This document shows, in pieces, positions 61,600 through 64,000 of a stretch of DNA of 64,000 bases (its first letter is position 1; each line of letters starts with the position of its first letter). A program made the translations under genes and the position numbers. The notes beneath the pieces were generated by a model. The model had not been told where the DNA came from, did not search any database, and saw nothing but the letters and a program-made list of their open reading frames with translations. Source of the stretch: Dysgonomonas sp. 520 (lineage in GTDB: Bacteria; Bacteroidota; Bacteroidia; Bacteroidales; Dysgonomonadaceae); contig NZ_QVMP01000003.1 in assembly GCF_010501095.1 (NCBI RefSeq), positions 1-64,000 on the forward strand, read 5' to 3'.

Positions 61600-63579
61600 A
61601 TGAAATATACCATATCAAGATATATTGCTTTAATAGGTTTTTTAATGATTTTCAGCTTTTCGTCCTGTACAACCACGGGGCGAAAGGTGGAAATCACATC
61701 TCCCGATGCCAAATTGAAGCTCGTTGTTTCTGTGCAAGATTCGCTCATGTATAGTGTATACTATAAAGGCAAGGAGATAGTAAAGCCATCATTCATTGGT
61801 ATGGAGCTTTCCGGCGATTTCTTAGGAAAAAATCCGGTTGTAAAAGATATTCAGGAACGTAAAGTAGAGGAAACAATAAAACCGCTGTATGGCAAATTCG
61901 ATACTCTGAAAGATAACTACAACGAAACAACTATCAGCTTCGAGGGTGGGTATTCGTTGGTGTTGAGAGCCTATGACGAAGGCTTGGCCTATCGTTTCGT
62001 AACGGATATGGCAGACGAAATTGTTGTAACAAACGAAATGATGCAACTGAATTTGTCTGGAGATCCGTCGACCCAATATGCCGAAACGGATAACTGGACA
62101 TCTTGGGAACTGGCTTATATTGATTACGAATCAGCATCTTCTGTTGCCGACGGGAAAAAGGCTATCACACCATTATTGTTCTCATATCCTGACGGGGTCA
62201 GATTGATTGTGGCCGAATCGGATGTTTTGGATTATCCGGGCATGTACATGGTGAAAGACAGTGTCGGTTTTCATGCTGCGTATGCGCAATATCCCGATAG
62301 TACGGCTTTGGGCAGTTGGGGATTTGTTTCCGTTGTTCAAAGAACATGCGATTATATCGCAAAAACCAATGGCAAGCGCAACTTTCCGTGGCGTGTATTC
62401 ATCCTTACGGACGATGATAAGAGCCTGTTGACGAACGAAGTCATTTACAAACTGGCAGAGAAACAACGTTTCGATAACACATCGTGGATAAAGCCGGGCA
62501 AGGCTGTGTGGGAATGGTGGCACGATGCCATGCTGCCGGGTGCGGATATTCCATCGGGTATGCCGAACCGAAATACCGGCCTGTATAAGTTTTATATTGA
62601 CTTTGCTGCCGAAAACGGAATCGAATATTTGATGATTGATGCCGGATGGTCTGATATTTTCGACCTCTCGAAAGTGAATCCTAAAGTAAACGTACAGGAA
62701 ATCATTGATTATGGAAAATCGAAGAATGTAGGTACATTCCTTTGGTGCGTAGCTATGGCTTTGACAGAGGAAACGGCAGACCAATATTTGAAAATGATTC
62801 ATGATTGGGGTGCGGTAGGATTGAAGGTCGACTTCTTCGACAGAGACGATCAGTTGGCGATGGACTGGTATGAAATGATTGCAGCGAAAGCGGCAGAGCA
62901 TGAATTGATGATAAACTATCACGGATGTAGCAAACCAACGGGAATGCAACGTACCTATCCCAATATTATCAATTTTGAGGCAGTTCGGGGAGCAGAATGT
63001 TCGAAATGGGATTTGACAGCAAATCCTAAACATCATTTGATATTTCCTTTCACACGTATGTTGGGTGGAAGTCTGGATTATACACCGGGTTCGATGCGCA
63101 ACCGAACACAGAATATGTTCCGTCCTATCGATCCGGGACTACCCTTGACTCAAGGAACAAGATGCCACGAGTTGGCGATGTATGTTATCTACGATCAATA
63201 TTTTGCAATGCTTTGCGATTCGCCAATGGAGTATCGTAAGTATCCCGATATAATGAAATTCTTGTCGGATGTTCCGGTTTCTTTTGATGAAACAATAGTA
63301 TTGGATGCGAAGATAGGAGAATATGCCGTTTTGGCTAAACGAAAAGGTGACGACTGGTATGTTGGTGCATTAACCGATTGGACGGCTCGCAATGTGGATA
63401 TAGATTTCACTTTTCTACAAGAGTGTCACGGTTACACGTTATATTTGTATAAGGATGGAGAAGATGCGAACCAAAATGCGGAAAGTTACTTATACGAAAC
63501 AAAAAAAGTGACATCAGAATCAAAGATTACAATACCACTTTCGGCAGGAGGAGGATTTGTTATGATGCTGAAAAAGTAA
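61600..63579 (+). CDS. GH97 glycosidase, retaining (alpha-galactosidase) subgroup
   Basis: A 659-residue lipoprotein (lipobox FSSCTT, Cys23). N-terminal supersandwich (EITSPDAKLKLVVSV, SYPDGVRLIVAES) and barrel from about 295 (WIKPGKAVWEWWHD). The nucleophile D411 lies in GLKVDFFDRDD and the acid/base E466 in AVRGAECSKWD, 55 residues apart, as D415 and E470 are in the retaining alpha-galactosidase BT1871. The SusB base glutamates are absent (INYHGCSKPTG replaces NAHE). So it should be a retaining alpha-galactosidase, complementing the GH36 enzyme. No promoter box is seen in the 89-bp gap, so co-transcription with GH36 is likely. Confidence 0.92.
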   Translation: MKYTISRYIALIGFLMIFSFSSCTTTGRKVEITSPDAKLKLVVSVQDSLMYSVYYKGKEIVKPSFIGMELSGDFLGKNPVVKDIQERKVEETIKPLYGKFDTLKDNYNETTISFEGGYSLVLRAYDEGLAYRFVTDMADEIVVTNEMMQLNLSGDPSTQYAETDNWTSWELAYIDYESASSVADGKKAITPLLFSYPDGVRLIVAESDVLDYPGMYMVKDSVGFHAAYAQYPDSTALGSWGFVSVVQRTCDYIAKTNGKRNFPWRVFILTDDDKSLLTNEVIYKLAEKQRFDNTSWIKPGKAVWEWWHDAMLPGADIPSGMPNRNTGLYKFYIDFAAENGIEYLMIDAGWSDIFDLSKVNPKVNVQEIIDYGKSKNVGTFLWCVAMALTEETADQYLKMIHDWGAVGLKVDFFDRDDQLAMDWYEMIAAKAAEHELMINYHGCSKPTGMQRTYPNIINFEAVRGAECSKWDLTANPKHHLIFPFTRMLGGSLDYTPGSMRNRTQNMFRPIDPGLPLTQGTRCHELAMYVIYDQYFAMLCDSPMEYRKYPDIMKFLSDVPVSFDETIVLDAKIGEYAVLAKRKGDDWYVGALTDWTARNVDIDFTFLQECHGYTLYLYKDGEDANQNAESYLYETKKVTSESKITIPLSAGGGFVMMLKK

Positions 63580-63624
63580 TATGAATGTTGCATATTTTTT
63601 GATGAAATACATGTAGAATGCGAC

Positions 63625-63693
63625 AATTCAACATTTGTGTCATTTATTGACAAGTTTGCAATGCAACCGTTTGGGCTTTACCATATAGATTTG
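63625..63693 (+). promoter_or_regulatory. Operator-like palindrome and promoter at the window end (copy B)
   Basis: TGTCATTTATTGACA (63638-63652) with -7 box TAGATTTG (63686-63693). Shares AATTCAACATTT and GACAAGTTTG with copy A and has the same 13-bp and 48-bp internal distances. It must drive a transcript that begins near 63700 and continues past the window. Confidence 0.65.
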
Positions 63694-64000
63694 CACAATA
63701 GCAGGGCAACTAAATTTGATACTATACCATTTAAAACTCAAAATAACCTAAGATGTATTATAATATATTACGCAATATAAAAAACATAATACTTAACATC
63801 CGCAATTTGGTTGTTACGGGTTGTTTGTTAGAGATACTCACCGCAATTTGTACGGGATTTGGAAAAAATAATCGTTACACAAGAAACCGGATTTTGAGTC
63901 CGTATTCTTATGCCTTACAGCGTCTCGATCGGGAAGTCTGAGCTTTCCGCTCAAGGCGTTGTTGTTTATGTGTATAACTAAAATAAATGAATGTAAATAA
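63694..64000 (+). other. Unassigned tail region with short open frame
   Basis: A 62-codon frame (63753-63941) begins with a hydrophobic stretch and ends without family features; I do not support it as a gene. The region has two related words, CCGCAATTTGGTTGTTACGGG (from 63801) in part repeated as CCGCAATTTGTACGGG (from 63841), and on the minus strand a tRNA-Leu-like anticodon arm CGGA-CTCAAAA-TCCG (63888-63902) without the rest of a cloverleaf. It may be the 5' leader of the gene driven by copy B or an old attachment site. Confidence 0.3.

Noticed and set aside
62182-63036. Open frame of 284 codons on the minus strand
   Set aside because: Antisense to the GH97 gene, whose catalytic residues and spacing are fully conserved; no motif in the antisense translation.
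63888-63902. Functional tRNA-Leu on the minus strand
   Set aside because: Only a 4-bp stem with a plausible anticodon loop is present; no acceptor stem or T arm can be drawn around it.
63753-63941. Small membrane protein of 62 residues
   Set aside because: Hydrophobic start but no conservation signal that I can recognise, and the end overlaps the tRNA-like and repeat words; likely chance.

Overview
The window is a stretch of chromosome from a member of the Bacteroidota, most likely a Bacteroidales species of the Dysgonomonas type. Evidence seen directly: two SusC/SusD pairs, many signal-peptide or lipoprotein glycoside hydrolases, type IX secretion (T9SS) C-terminal tails, weak Shine-Dalgarno sequences, and Bacteroidota -7 promoter boxes (TAnnTTTG) before several genes. 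The genus is inferred.

Layout. (1) 0-7.8 kb, minus strand: an MscS channel, a three-gene biotin-dependent acyl-CoA (propionyl-CoA type) carboxylase operon, a Gdx/SugE-type SMR exporter, a Crp/Fnr regulator, and a membrane-anchored protein with a cytoplasmic N-terminal domain and a periplasmic ConA/LamG-like domain that may be a one-component regulator. (2) 8.2-23.2 kb, plus strand: PUL1, with SusC, SusD, a CBM9-like T9SS protein, GH27 alpha-galactosidase, an acetylesterase-type alpha/beta hydrolase, GH3 and a LacZ-type GH2. It ends at a perfect terminator. The set fits a galactose-decorated, possibly acetylated plant polysaccharide. (3) 23.5-27.9 kb: a VTC-domain protein, DUF4956 membrane protein, DUF2490 outer-membrane protein and a Cthe_2159-like beta-helix lipoprotein, a small cluster of uncertain role. 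(4) tRNA-Asn at 28.09 kb. (5) 28.1-51.4 kb: PUL2, with an N-acetylneuraminate-lyase-like aldolase and FadR-type regulator transcribed divergently, then SusC/SusD, a sialidase-like propeller, an MFS symporter, two tandem T9SS proteins of unknown function, two tandem GH-A enzymes with an inserted Rossmann/GATase-like domain, a GH92 alpha-mannosidase, an unclassified TIM-barrel-like protein, a sialate O-acetylesterase and an inverting-type GH97. (6) 51.5-63.6 kb: an AraC regulator divergent from a sugar-porter MFS gene, a UidA-like GH2, a large cytoplasmic DUF5107/TPR protein, a GH36 alpha-galactosidase and a retaining-type GH97. This locus has no SusC/SusD in view.

The most notable structure is that PUL2 is bracketed by an intact tRNA-Asn (28092-28165) and a roughly 100-bp imperfect direct repeat of that tRNA's 3' half plus its terminator (51366-51468). 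This is what a tRNA-targeted integrative island leaves. The 23-kb interval is nearly all PUL genes and holds no recognisable integrase, relaxase or transposase.

Other points of interest are a family of modular hairpin repeats between genes, a TGTCA-N5-TGACA operator-like site placed exactly 48 bp before the -7 box in two separate promoters, and three or four secreted proteins that I could not place in a characterised enzyme family.
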